Below are positions 17,134 to 25,592 of a stretch of 64,000 nt of DNA, one piece after another. The stretch comes from Christiangramia oceanisediminis (GTDB lineage Bacteria; Bacteroidota; Bacteroidia; Flavobacteriales; Flavobacteriaceae): positions 1,054,001 to 1,118,000 of the forward strand of contig NZ_JANCNS010000001.1 of NCBI RefSeq assembly GCF_022570735.2, given 5' to 3'. Position 1 is the first letter of the stretch; every line of letters starts with the position of its first letter. The position numbers and the translations under genes are program-made. The notes under the pieces are model-generated. The model saw only the letters and a program-made list of their open reading frames with translations, was not told the origin of the DNA and searched no databases.

Positions 17134-19878
17134 ATGGAATCATTTATTCACGAGGTATTAAAAAAACTGGACAAATCCTCGACCCCGCTTTCTGAGATCA
17201 TCTTCATCCTTCCCAGTAAAAGAGCCGGATCATTTTTGCTGAAAGAGCTATCAACAATTACCGAAAAGGCAATTTTTGCACCTACTATTTACAGTATTGA
17301 GCAATTTACCGAAGAAGTATCGGGACTAGAAACTATTGATAACATTACCAGCCTTTTTGAGTTTTTCGAAGTTTACAGGCAAACTACTCCTAAAGACGAT
17401 CTGGAAAATTTCGACTCCTTTCTTAACTGGGGTCAAAGCCTTATTCATGATTTCAATGAAATAGATCGCTACCTAATTGATCACCATTCTTTCTTCAATT
17501 ACCTTTCAGAAATCCAGGATATCAACCACTGGTATTTAAAGGAAGAGAAAACTGAACTCATCAAACGGTATTTGAAATTCTGGAAATCACTGCCAAAATA
17601 TTATGAAGCGCTAAAAGATTCCCTGTTAAAAAGCGGCCGTGGATACCAGGGTTTAATCTACAGGCGTGCGGCAGAAACAATCCAGCGGTACTCGAATATT
17701 ACTTCCAAAAAACATGTGTTCATTGGCTTTAACGCGCTGAATGCGGCTGAACAGCTTATTATGCAAAAGCTGCTGGAAACGAATGTTGCAGAGGTTTTCT
17801 GGGATCTGGACCAGCATTTCTATCAGGATCCCGATCATGCAGCTTCAATTTTTATCAGGCAATATTTAAAAGAATGGGATTATTATAAAAAACAGCCTGT
17901 AACTATCAGTTCACAGCACTATTCAGAAGAAAAGGAAATAGATATTGTTGGTATTCCCAAGAACGTAGGCCAGGCAAAATACCTGGGTGAGATATTAACC
18001 GGAATGCAGCCCGACCAACTGAAAAATACGGCTATCATTCTTGGGGAAGAGGATCTATTATTGCCAGTACTCAATTCGATTCCCGAAGAGATAGGCGAAC
18101 TGAACATTACGATGGGCTTCCCGGTGAAGAATGCCCCGGTGAATTCGTTGTTCGAAAACCTGTTTCATATCCATCGAATTCAGTCTGAAAATTATTATTA
18201 CAAAGATGTGATAGCGATACTGGAAAGTCCTTCGCTTCAGTCTTACCTGGGCAAATCGGCAAACGAATTCTTAAACCGAATCCAGAAGGAAAACTTGGTT
18301 TATCTTTCGGCCAGCCTTATCATCGATTCCTTTCCAGATGAGCTGAAAGATACTGTTTCAGCCTGCTTCAGCCCAAAAAATAATTCCGTTAAGCAATTCC
18401 TTGATGATATTCAGAAGATCATTCAGAAAATAAAAATCCAGCAGAATAATGAAAATAATCAAATTGGTCTGGAGTTTTTGTTTCATTTTCACACCCTGTT
18501 CAACCAACTGGAAAATCTGAGTGAGAAGTATGAGCATATTCAAAATATCGACTCACTATACAGGTTCTACAATGAGCTAATGAGTACCCAGAAACTCGAT
18601 TTCCAGGGAAAACCTTTTACCGGACTGCAGTTAATGGGAATGCTGGAATCAAGGGCAATTGATTTTGAAACAGTAATTATTACTTCTCTTAACGAAGGGG
18701 TGCTGCCGGCCGGAAAATCAGATAATTCATTTATTCCATACGACCTTAAACAGGAATATAAACTTCCCACGTACAGGGAAAAAGATGCGGTTTACACCTA
18801 TCACTTTTACCGGTTACTCCAACGAGCCAAGAAAGTATACCTGCTTCACAATACCGAGGTTGATGGTCTTAATTCGGGCGAAAAAAGCAGGTTCCTTACC
18901 CAGCTGGAAATCGAAAAAATGTCCCGGCATAAAATGAAAAAATACCTGATAAGTCCAAATGTGCCTGGAATTAAACAGCAACTGCGCCAGGTTAAAAAAA
19001 CTCCCCTGATCATGGAGCGCATTAAGTCTCTTGCAAATTCAGGTTTTTCACCTTCGGCCTTAACAACATATATAAGAAACCCTATGGATTTTTACCAGCA
19101 ATATGTGCTGGGGATACGAGACCGGGAAGAGGTAGAAGAAACTGTTGCTTTTAACACCCTGGGGACAGTGGTTCATAATTGCCTGGAAAACCTGTATCGT
19201 CCCCTGGAAGGAAAGACTCTTACCAAAGACATCATTGGTTCATTTTTAAAAAGAGCCGATGAGCAGGTGACAAAGGAATTTCAGGACGCCTACAGCAAAA
19301 TACCTTTAAAACAGGGTAAGAATCTACTTATTTTTGAAGTTGCCAAAAGGTATGTATTCAATTTTCTTCAATTTGAACTGAAAAGGCTCAATGAGCAGGA
19401 AGAAGTACAGATTCTCGAAATTGAAAAGGAATACAAAGCACAACTTTATATGGAAAAATTGCCTTATTCGGTTTATCTTCGCGGCAAAATTGACCGGTTC
19501 GAATTGGCAAACGGCATACCCCGAATTGTCGATTATAAAACCGGGAAAGTGGAGTCTAAAGATCTGAAACTGGACGACTGGGAGGAAATAACAAAAGATT
19601 ATGATAAATACTCCAAAAGTTTTCAGGTTTTAACTTACGCTAGCTTGATTGCGCTGGAGAAAGGCCTTACATTCCCCGCTGAGGCAGGGATCATTTCTTT
19701 TAAAAATATGAGGTCTGGCTTTCTGGCTTTTGAAATGAAAAATAGCAAGCAAAAACTGATCTCCCAGGATATACTGGAACATTTCCAGGAAGAATTAAAG
19801 GCATTAATTTTAGAGATTTGCGATCCTGAAATCGCATTTGTAGAAAAAGACATTAAAAAGAATTATGGAGGTTTCTAA
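17134..19878 (+). CDS. AddB-like PD-(D/E)XK nuclease
   Basis: The protein has 914 residues. The N terminus IFILPSKRAGSFLLKEL resembles the inactive helicase-like region of AddB. The C terminus has a RecB-type nuclease core (YLRGKIDRFE then RIVDYKTGK). A cysteine quartet for an Fe-S cluster, found in Firmicutes AddB, is not evident. Together with the AddA-like gene at 11083 it probably forms a break-processing helicase-nuclease. It overlaps the following hydrolase gene by 14 bases. Confidence 0.82.
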   Translation: MESFIHEVLKKLDKSSTPLSEIIFILPSKRAGSFLLKELSTITEKAIFAPTIYSIEQFTEEVSGLETIDNITSLFEFFEVYRQTTPKDDLENFDSFLNWGQSLIHDFNEIDRYLIDHHSFFNYLSEIQDINHWYLKEEKTELIKRYLKFWKSLPKYYEALKDSLLKSGRGYQGLIYRRAAETIQRYSNITSKKHVFIGFNALNAAEQLIMQKLLETNVAEVFWDLDQHFYQDPDHAASIFIRQYLKEWDYYKKQPVTISSQHYSEEKEIDIVGIPKNVGQAKYLGEILTGMQPDQLKNTAIILGEEDLLLPVLNSIPEEIGELNITMGFPVKNAPVNSLFENLFHIHRIQSENYYYKDVIAILESPSLQSYLGKSANEFLNRIQKENLVYLSASLIIDSFPDELKDTVSACFSPKNNSVKQFLDDIQKIIQKIKIQQNNENNQIGLEFLFHFHTLFNQLENLSEKYEHIQNIDSLYRFYNELMSTQKLDFQGKPFTGLQLMGMLESRAIDFETVIITSLNEGVLPAGKSDNSFIPYDLKQEYKLPTYREKDAVYTYHFYRLLQRAKKVYLLHNTEVDGLNSGEKSRFLTQLEIEKMSRHKMKKYLISPNVPGIKQQLRQVKKTPLIMERIKSLANSGFSPSALTTYIRNPMDFYQQYVLGIRDREEVEETVAFNTLGTVVHNCLENLYRPLEGKTLTKDIIGSFLKRADEQVTKEFQDAYSKIPLKQGKNLLIFEVAKRYVFNFLQFELKRLNEQEEVQILEIEKEYKAQLYMEKLPYSVYLRGKIDRFELANGIPRIVDYKTGKVESKDLKLDDWEEITKDYDKYSKSFQVLTYASLIALEKGLTFPAEAGIISFKNMRSGFLAFEMKNSKQKLISQDILEHFQEELKALILEICDPEIAFVEKDIKKNYGGF

Positions 19879-20761
19879 AGAAAAGAATATCATCGTTCAG
19901 GGACGACATGACAAACCCGTTGTAGTAGACCTGATCTTTAAAGATGATGGAAAACCTAAGCCAATCGTGATCTTTGCTCATGGTTATAAAGGCTTTAAAG
20001 ACTGGGGCGCCTGGGATATAATGGGAGAAGAATTTGCAAAAGGAAACTTCTTTTTTATAAAATTCAACTTTAGCCATAATGGCACCACTCCTGAAAACCT
20101 AACCGAATTCATGGATATTGAAGCCTTTGGTGATAATAATTATGTGAAGGAGCTTGATGACCTTCAATCGGTTATAGACTGGGCTTTACTTCCTAATTTT
20201 AAATTCGCTTCCCAGATTAAGGCCGGAGATCTTAACCTTATTGGTCATTCTCGCGGTGGAGGAATCACGCTGGTCAAAGCAGCCGAAGACAACAGGGTAA
20301 GCAAATTACTTACCTATGCTTCGATCTCAGATTTTGGATCTCGATTTCCTGAAGGAAAAAAACTGGAAGCCTGGGAGAAGAAAGGAGTTAATTATATCGT
20401 AAATAGCAGGACAGGGCAGCAATTACCACATCATTATCAGTTTTACAAAAATTTCAAAGAAAATAAAGAAAGACTGAATATTAAAAAGGCAGCGAAAAAG
20501 CTTACGATCCCACACCTGGTTGCCCATGGTAGTAGCGATACCAGTGTATCTATTGGAGAAGCCGGAAATCTATTCGAATGGAGTCCTGCACCAAAACTAC
20601 TGCTTATCGAGAATGCAGATCATGTATTCGGAACAAAACATCCGTGGAATGACGAAGAACTTCCAAAAGTTTTTAAGCATCTCATTCAAAAAAGCATTGA
20701 CTTTCTCAACACCGATTCCCAGGAATTATGGGATGAATACGGGGAGTCTGACGACGATTAA
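19865..20761 (+). CDS. Alpha/beta hydrolase (dienelactone hydrolase-like)
   Basis: This 298-residue cytoplasmic protein has the nucleophile elbow LIGHSRGGG (Ser near residue 127). An oxyanion segment IFAHGYKGFKDWG and a late ADHVFGTKHPW supply the catalytic His. The substrate is unknown; peptidase-like and ester-hydrolase members share this layout. The 14-base overlap with the AddB-like gene indicates coupled translation. A terminator follows directly. Confidence 0.82.
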   Translation: MEVSKEKNIIVQGRHDKPVVVDLIFKDDGKPKPIVIFAHGYKGFKDWGAWDIMGEEFAKGNFFFIKFNFSHNGTTPENLTEFMDIEAFGDNNYVKELDDLQSVIDWALLPNFKFASQIKAGDLNLIGHSRGGGITLVKAAEDNRVSKLLTYASISDFGSRFPEGKKLEAWEKKGVNYIVNSRTGQQLPHHYQFYKNFKENKERLNIKKAAKKLTIPHLVAHGSSDTSVSIGEAGNLFEWSPAPKLLLIENADHVFGTKHPWNDEELPKVFKHLIQKSIDFLNTDSQELWDEYGESDDD

Positions 20762-20764
20762 ATT

Positions 20765-20797
20765 AAAAAACCACTGCTGAAAACAGTGGTTTTTTTA
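20765..20797 (+). terminator. Terminator after the hydrolase gene
   Basis: AACCACTG and CAGTGGTT form the stem, followed by seven T. Confidence 0.85.
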
Positions 20798-20849
20798 TAA
20801 AGATATGTTTCCCGACATTTTGAAAAAAGGCAAACAGGCATTTATCCAT

Positions 20850-20880
20850 AAAAAAACCACCGCTGAAAAGCGATGGTTTT
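20850..20880 (-). terminator. tRNA-Ala terminator
   Basis: On the minus strand AACCATCGC pairs with GCGGTGGTT and ends in a T-run, directly after the tRNA 3' end. Confidence 0.75.
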
Positions 20881-20957
<77 letters not shown>

Positions 20958-21018
20958 GGCTTGGGGCAAATGTAATAATTTTTCTGAAATAAGGAAATCT
21001 TTTATTTATTTTGAATTC

Positions 21019-21522
21019 ATGATCCAATTAGCCCAGATTTCCGAGCTTCAGGAAATTAAAAATTTAACCGAAGCCTGCGCCAAAGCCATGCAGGGAAAAG
21101 GCATTTTTCAGTGGAATGAGCATTATCCTTCACTCCAAAAACTGGAAGAAGACATTCATAAAAAGGAACTATATGTCCTGAAAGAAGAGAAAATGATCCT
21201 TGGGATCATTGTTCTCACCAATCACATGGATGAAGAATACGTTCCCATAGAGTGGCTAAGCAAAACCAATAACAATTTGTATGTACACAGGCTGGCCGTA
21301 CATCCTTCGGTCTGGGGTGAAGGTTACGGGCAACAATTAATGGATTTTGCTGAATCCATGGCCAGGCAGCAAAACTACGAATCGGTACGGCTGGATACCT
21401 TTAGCCAGAATCAAAGAAATCAACGCTTCTACGAAGCCAGGGGTTATACTAGACTGGGCGATATCTATTTCCCGAAACAAAGTGAGCATCCTTTTTACTG
21501 TTATGAACTATTGATTAAATGA
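21019..21522 (+). CDS. GNAT-family N-acetyltransferase
   Basis: This 167-residue protein has the acetyl-CoA-binding motif A as LAVHPSVWGEGYGQQLMDFAE (about residues 93-113). A later RFYEARGYTRLG is also typical of GNAT enzymes. The acceptor substrate is unknown. It stands alone between tRNA-Ala and a MATE gene that has its own promoter box. Confidence 0.88.
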   Translation: MIQLAQISELQEIKNLTEACAKAMQGKGIFQWNEHYPSLQKLEEDIHKKELYVLKEEKMILGIIVLTNHMDEEYVPIEWLSKTNNNLYVHRLAVHPSVWGEGYGQQLMDFAESMARQQNYESVRLDTFSQNQRNQRFYEARGYTRLGDIYFPKQSEHPFYCYELLIK

Positions 21523-21532
21523 CAGGGGATTC

Positions 21533-21540
21533 TATCTTTG
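21533..21540 (+). promoter_or_regulatory. Flavobacterial -7 box for the MATE gene
   Basis: TATCTTTG lies 11 bases after the GNAT stop and 19 bases before the TTG start of the exporter. Confidence 0.6.
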
Positions 21541-21559
21541 CCCTGCAACCAGTCATTCT

Positions 21560-22888
21560 TTGGAAAATTCAGTAAGTTTCAAGAGCATCAACAGGATCGC
21601 GATCCCGGCTATTATAGCTGGAATCGCAGAACCCCTAATTTCCCTCACCGATATCGCGGTAATTGGGAATGTAGATGATAATTCTGTTGAAGCCCTGGCG
21701 GCTGCAGGGATCGTTGGTTCGTTCCTATCTGCCATCATCTGGATCGTGGCTCAAACCAAAACAGCCATTTCTGCGATCGTATCCCAGCATTTGGGTGCAA
21801 ACAGGTTACACGCCGTAAAGACGCTGATCCCACAGGCCATCGCTTTCAATTTCCTGTTCAGCCTGTTGATCTATATAACAACGGCCTATTTTGCAAAGGC
21901 TATATTCAGCGCCTATAATGCGGAAGGACTTATTCTTCAATATTCCGAAGAATATTACCAGATACGGGCTTTAGGTTACCCCTTAACCCTGGTTACCTTT
22001 GCGATTTTTGGAGTTTTCAGAGGTTTACAGAATACTTACTGGGCCATGAAATGTAGTTTAACAGGAGCTGCCGTTAACGTTCTTCTGGATTATCTTTTGG
22101 TTTACGGAATTGATGGAGTGATCCCAGCCATGCACCTGGCCGGAGCAGCCTATGCCAGCCTTGCTGCACAGGCAACCATGCTCATCATGGCTTTCTGGTT
22201 CTTTTTTAAGAAAACGCCCTTTCATCTTAAATTGAGCTTTACTATCAATCCCAGAATGAAAGGCCTGCTTTTGATGGCGGCCAACCTTTTTGTTAGAACC
22301 GCAGCCCTCAATTTTGCGATCTACCTAGCCAACGCCTATGCGACCGACTATGGTAAGAATTATATCGCAGCCCAGAGCATCCTGATGAACATCTGGCTGT
22401 TCTTCAGCTTTTTTATTGATGGCTATGCGAATGCAGGAAACGCTATAGGCGGGAAGTTACTGGGAGCCATGGATTATAGAAATCTTTGGGAGCTCAGTAA
22501 GAAGATCAGTAAATACGCCGTTTTCATCGCCCTGATACTAATGGGTATTTGCGCGCTTTTCTATGATGAGATCGGCCTGCTGTTCAATAAAGAGGAAAAT
22601 GTCCTGGTGCTGTTCTCTTCGGTCTTCTGGATCGTACTGCTTATGCAGCCGGTAAATGCAATCGCCTTTATGTTCGATGGGATCTTTAAAGGTCTTGGAG
22701 AAGCCAAATACCTTAGGAATGTGTTATTGGTTGCAACCTTCCTCGGTTTTACTCCTACTCTACTGGTCGCCGATCATTTCGGACTTCAACTTTATGGGAT
22801 CTGGATCGCTTTCTTTGTCTGGATGCTTATTAGAAGCGGAGCCCTGGTAGTTTATTTCAGAAGGAAATACCTCCATAAGGACGTTTAG
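21560..22888 (+). CDS. MATE-family efflux transporter (DinF-like)
   Basis: This 442-residue inner-membrane protein has about 12 hydrophobic segments and the MATE-like opening IAIPAIIAGIAEPLISLTDIAVIG. The family exports drugs or metabolites in exchange for sodium or protons. The reading frame has no ATG before the first helix, so TTG at 21560 is taken as the start. The family is clear; the cargo is not. Confidence 0.88.
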   Translation: MENSVSFKSINRIAIPAIIAGIAEPLISLTDIAVIGNVDDNSVEALAAAGIVGSFLSAIIWIVAQTKTAISAIVSQHLGANRLHAVKTLIPQAIAFNFLFSLLIYITTAYFAKAIFSAYNAEGLILQYSEEYYQIRALGYPLTLVTFAIFGVFRGLQNTYWAMKCSLTGAAVNVLLDYLLVYGIDGVIPAMHLAGAAYASLAAQATMLIMAFWFFFKKTPFHLKLSFTINPRMKGLLLMAANLFVRTAALNFAIYLANAYATDYGKNYIAAQSILMNIWLFFSFFIDGYANAGNAIGGKLLGAMDYRNLWELSKKISKYAVFIALILMGICALFYDEIGLLFNKEENVLVLFSSVFWIVLLMQPVNAIAFMFDGIFKGLGEAKYLRNVLLVATFLGFTPTLLVADHFGLQLYGIWIAFFVWMLIRSGALVVYFRRKYLHKDV

Positions 22889-22952
22889 TTTCTGTTAAGA
22901 TGCCTTTTGCTTTTCAGCATTATGGTTAACTTTGAGGAAAAGCCTGTATTTT

Positions 22953-23720
22953 ATGAGCACCACGCGTGAAAACGGAAGTTTATATAGCCATATAGAAAAT
23001 AAGATCGCCACCGTAGAATTTGGCCACCCGGCCAGTAATTCATTTCCTTCCATTCTATTGGAAAGACTGGAAAAAGAGATCAGGAAATTATCTGAAGAAG
23101 ATTCGGTAAATGTGATCCTTCTTAAATCAGAAGGTGAAAAAGCATTTTGCGCCGGCGCCTCGTTCGACGAGCTGGTAGCGATCGAAAACCTGGAAGATGG
23201 TAAGAAATTCTTTTCCGGCTTTGCCCGGGTGATCAACGCCATGCGGGAATGTAAAAAATTGATCGTTGGCAGGGTTCAGGGTAAAACTGTAGGTGGTGGT
23301 GTAGGCCTTGTCGCAGCCTGTGATTATGCGATGGCCACAGATGCAGCAGCCATCAAGCTTTCAGAGCTTAGCATAGGCATAGGCCCATTCGTGATCGCCC
23401 CGGCGGTGGAACGCAAAATGGGAGTGGATGCCCTTGCAGAACTCAGCCTTGCCGCTCATGAGTGGAAAAATGCTTACTGGGCAAAGGAAAAAGGCCTTTA
23501 TGCAAAAGTTTTTGAGTCTGTAAAAGACCTGGATAAGGAGATCGAGATATTTACTGAAAAGCTGGCCTCTTATAATCCGCAGGCTCTGCTGGAGATGAAG
23601 AAAATACTCTGGAAAGAAACTCATAACTGGACATCTTTGTTGGATGAACGAGCAGCCATCTCGGGCGAACTGGTACTTTCTGATTTCACAAAAACAGCCC
23701 TGGCTAAATTCAAAAAATAA
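22953..23720 (+). CDS. Enoyl-CoA hydratase/isomerase family protein
   Basis: The protein has 255 residues from the ATG at 22953; a TTG 21 bases upstream is less likely. The crotonase fold is shown by EKAFCAGASFDEL and GRVQGKTVGGGVGLVAACDYAMAT, which build the oxyanion hole. The acids expected at the hydratase positions are not both obvious, so an isomerase or other crotonase role is possible. It heads a cluster with three micro-genes that follow within 2 bases or overlapping. Confidence 0.87.
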   Translation: MSTTRENGSLYSHIENKIATVEFGHPASNSFPSILLERLEKEIRKLSEEDSVNVILLKSEGEKAFCAGASFDELVAIENLEDGKKFFSGFARVINAMRECKKLIVGRVQGKTVGGGVGLVAACDYAMATDAAAIKLSELSIGIGPFVIAPAVERKMGVDALAELSLAAHEWKNAYWAKEKGLYAKVFESVKDLDKEIEIFTEKLASYNPQALLEMKKILWKETHNWTSLLDERAAISGELVLSDFTKTALAKFKK

Positions 23721-23722
23721 AA

Positions 23723-23884
23723 ATGATGTTGAATCTCTTAATAGATCTGAGCAAAGAGCCATCTTATGAGGCCGGATATGAGCTGGGAAGTTTCCTGGCA
23801 GATAATATCTATCTTCTGCTAGGTTTATTGATTGGAATTGTAGCAGCTGTAATACTTAGAAAAAATCTTAAAATAAAACCATGA
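23723..23884 (+). CDS. Micro-gene: 53-residue membrane protein
   Basis: This short gene begins 2 bases after the enoyl-CoA hydratase stop (MMLNLLIDLS) and encodes 53 residues. It has one strong hydrophobic segment (about 29-46, IYLLLGLLIGIVAAVIL) and a basic C terminus (RKNLKIKP). Its stop overlaps the next start by four bases (ATGA). No family is recognised. The tight packing and the clean membrane-anchor pattern support it as a real gene. Confidence 0.6.
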   Translation: MMLNLLIDLSKEPSYEAGYELGSFLADNIYLLLGLLIGIVAAVILRKNLKIKP

Positions 23885-24063
23885 TGCAGGAGCATTTACC
23901 AAAAGACAAGGATCCCAGTGAAGTCCAGGAATGGGGCTGGACGCTGGAAGAGTTCATCACCGAAAACTTCTGGTATCTACTGGCCGTGCTCATCCTTCTG
24001 GCCCTGTTCTTTTATGCCCGCCATCGCTGGAATGTCAGGAACCGAAGAAAATACCGCAATTAA
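23881..24063 (+). CDS. Micro-gene: 60-residue membrane protein
   Basis: This 60-residue protein has an acidic N terminus (KDKDPSEVQEWGWTLEEF), one transmembrane segment (about 31-46) and a very basic tail (RHRWNVRNRRKYRN). It is translationally coupled to the genes on both sides (ATGA overlap upstream, one-base TAATG overlap downstream). It is of the type often annotated as a flavobacterial hypothetical membrane protein. Confidence 0.65.
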   Translation: MMQEHLPKDKDPSEVQEWGWTLEEFITENFWYLLAVLILLALFFYARHRWNVRNRRKYRN

Positions 24064-24173
24064 TGGAACAGGATACCTGGGAATTCTTCAACTTTTTAAG
24101 CGGAATGGGCTTATGGCTCATTCTGGCACTAATCCTAATAGGAGTATTTATCTATAAAAAATTCAGGAAATGA
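24063..24173 (+). CDS. Micro-gene: 36-residue membrane peptide
   Basis: The ATG at 24063 shares its A with the stop of the previous gene. The peptide (MEQDTWEFFNFLSGMG then a hydrophobic stretch, ending YKKFRK) has a single transmembrane helix with positive residues after it. It ends one base before the stop of the convergent oxygenase gene. Its tiny size makes it easy to miss. Confidence 0.55.
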   Translation: MEQDTWEFFNFLSGMGLWLILALILIGVFIYKKFRK

Positions 24174-24827
24174 TCAGCGTGTCTTTAACCACCCGGTGAT
24201 GCTCAGGCGGGGAACCTTTACCGGTTTCACCTCATGCTCCAGTTCCTGGCTTTCAAAAATTACCACACGACCTGCCAAGGGATAAATATTCATTTCTTCT
24301 TCTTTTCCGTCCTCGTTGGTATAGATGGTTAATTCACCACCATTTTCAGGTTTCCAGTCTTCATTATTCAAATAACAAACCATCGATAATTTCCTCCTGC
24401 CATCATTCTGAAACGTGTCCAGGTGGCGCTTGTAAAAGGTTCCTTCAGGATAGACCGCGTAATGGAATTCCTTGTGCAAAATTCCCATAAAGCAGGTACG
24501 GTTAAGGTACTCAACAAGAGAGTTAATTTTCTTGAAATAAAGGTTTTCAGCAGGGCCATTGTCGGCTTCGTTGATCCAGAGAATAAAATCACCCCTGATA
24601 GATTTCTCAATGATTTCATTCGTTCTATTACCAATTGCAGCCTTTTTGAAATTATCCTCTTCATATTTCCTCATGAGACTATCCCTAAGGACATGAACCT
24701 CCTCGGCAGTGAAAAAGTCATCTACAATGCTGTACTTTTTATCCATGAGATCCTGGATAATGCTTTCGTACTGCTGATTTTCAACAAACTCAAGCTGCTC
24801 AAAAAGTTCCAATTCTGTATCTACCAT
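24174..24827 (-). CDS. 2-oxoglutarate/Fe(II) oxygenase, prolyl-4-hydroxylase type
   Basis: The 217-residue protein has a jelly-roll iron site: His-x-Asp in YKRHLDTF, the distal His in ELEHEVKPV and the 2-oxoglutarate Arg in RLSITGW. These enzymes hydroxylate protein or small-molecule substrates using oxygen and 2-oxoglutarate. The target is unknown. It is convergent with the micro-genes and lies divergent from queD with about 100 bases between them. Confidence 0.85.
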   Translation of the reverse strand: MVDTELELFEQLEFVENQQYESIIQDLMDKKYSIVDDFFTAEEVHVLRDSLMRKYEEDNFKKAAIGNRTNEIIEKSIRGDFILWINEADNGPAENLYFKKINSLVEYLNRTCFMGILHKEFHYAVYPEGTFYKRHLDTFQNDGRRKLSMVCYLNNEDWKPENGGELTIYTNEDGKEEEMNIYPLAGRVVIFESQELEHEVKPVKVPRLSITGWLKTR

Positions 24828-24902
24828 GCTGAAAAAAATTTGGCAAATATAGTTCAGAAATCAAATTGAAAAGTGTTAAAAATTCAGCCATTAAAAATCG
24901 AT

Positions 24903-24910
24903 TATCTTTG
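24903..24910 (+). promoter_or_regulatory. Flavobacterial -7 box for queD
   Basis: TATCTTTG matches TAnnTTTG, 18 bases before the ATG. Confidence 0.6.
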
Positions 24911-24928
24911 CACTAAAATCCTGTTTAA

Positions 24929-25381
24929 ATGAGCAATATTAGAATCACTAAACAATTTTCTTTTGAAACCGGCCACGCGCTTTACGGCTACGATGGGAAA
25001 TGCCGTAACGTACACGGCCACAGTTATAAGCTTAGTGTGACGGTAATTGGCCAGCCTATTACAGATAGTGATCATGTAAAGTTCGGGATGGTGATCGATT
25101 TTGGAGATCTCAAGAAGATCGTAAAGTCTGAAATAGTTGATCAATTCGATCATGCAACTGTTTTTAATAAAAATACGCCTCACGTGGAACTGGCCGAAGA
25201 ACTAAAAAGCCGCGGACATCACGTTTTACTGGTAGAATACCAGCCAACCAGCGAGAATATGGTCATCGACTTTTCTGAAAAGATCAAAAAGCAACTCCCC
25301 TCACATATAAAACTACATTCCCTAAAATTGCAGGAAACCGAAAGCTCCTTTGCCGAGTGGTATGCCAGTGATAATATTTAG
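24929..25381 (+). CDS. queD: 6-carboxytetrahydropterin synthase
   Basis: This 150-residue enzyme turns dihydroneopterin triphosphate into 6-carboxytetrahydropterin for queuosine and other deazapurines. Zinc ligands are His16, His29 and His31 (FETGHALYG and NVHGHSY), with catalytic Cys25 in GKCRN. The late Glu in LQETESSFAEW is also conserved. Other queuosine genes are not adjacent. A pyruvoyl-tetrahydropterin synthase is the main alternative, but the Cys25 context favours QueD. Confidence 0.9.
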   Translation: MSNIRITKQFSFETGHALYGYDGKCRNVHGHSYKLSVTVIGQPITDSDHVKFGMVIDFGDLKKIVKSEIVDQFDHATVFNKNTPHVELAEELKSRGHHVLLVEYQPTSENMVIDFSEKIKKQLPSHIKLHSLKLQETESSFAEWYASDNI

Positions 25382-25490
25382 GGCGCATCCCCTCCGCCAA
25401 AGGCGGACAGGGTCGGGCTATACGCTTTTAGTCCCAATGGCCTGATAGCCATCGGGAGCTAAGCGCTGCTATCCCTTGCGCGTTCAGTAA
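25382..25490. repeat. GC-rich structured intergenic repeat
   Basis: This stretch has no gene. It contains nested hairpins: CCTCCGCC with GGCGGACAGG, and GATGGC-type pairing around TGGCCTGATAGCCATC. The GGGCTATACGC and GCTATCCCTTGCGC segments resemble a dispersed intergenic repeat I recall from other flavobacterial genomes. Its GC content stands out from the surroundings. Only one copy is seen in this window. Confidence 0.5.
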
Positions 25491-25495
25491 GCATT

Positions 25496-25528
25496 AGACC
25501 TCACAGGTTTTTAAAACCTGTGAGGTCT
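25496..25528. repeat. Perfect 33-bp palindrome (CCTCACAGG family, copy A)
   Basis: AGACCTCACAGGTTTT and its exact complement flank a single T. Related palindromes occur at 38150-38172 and 40012-40039. It lies in a gap before lpxH and could end transcription or be a small dispersed repeat. Confidence 0.75.
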
Positions 25529-25592
25529 GCCTTATCAGATCATTTCCAAGCTTTAGAGAAATCTCATATCTTTACCCCCGAACAGATCATTT

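Noticed and set aside
25382-25528. A riboswitch upstream of lpxH
   Set aside because: The stretch is a palindrome and a GC-rich repeat; it does not match riboswitch classes I know, and lpxH has no typical riboswitch ligand.
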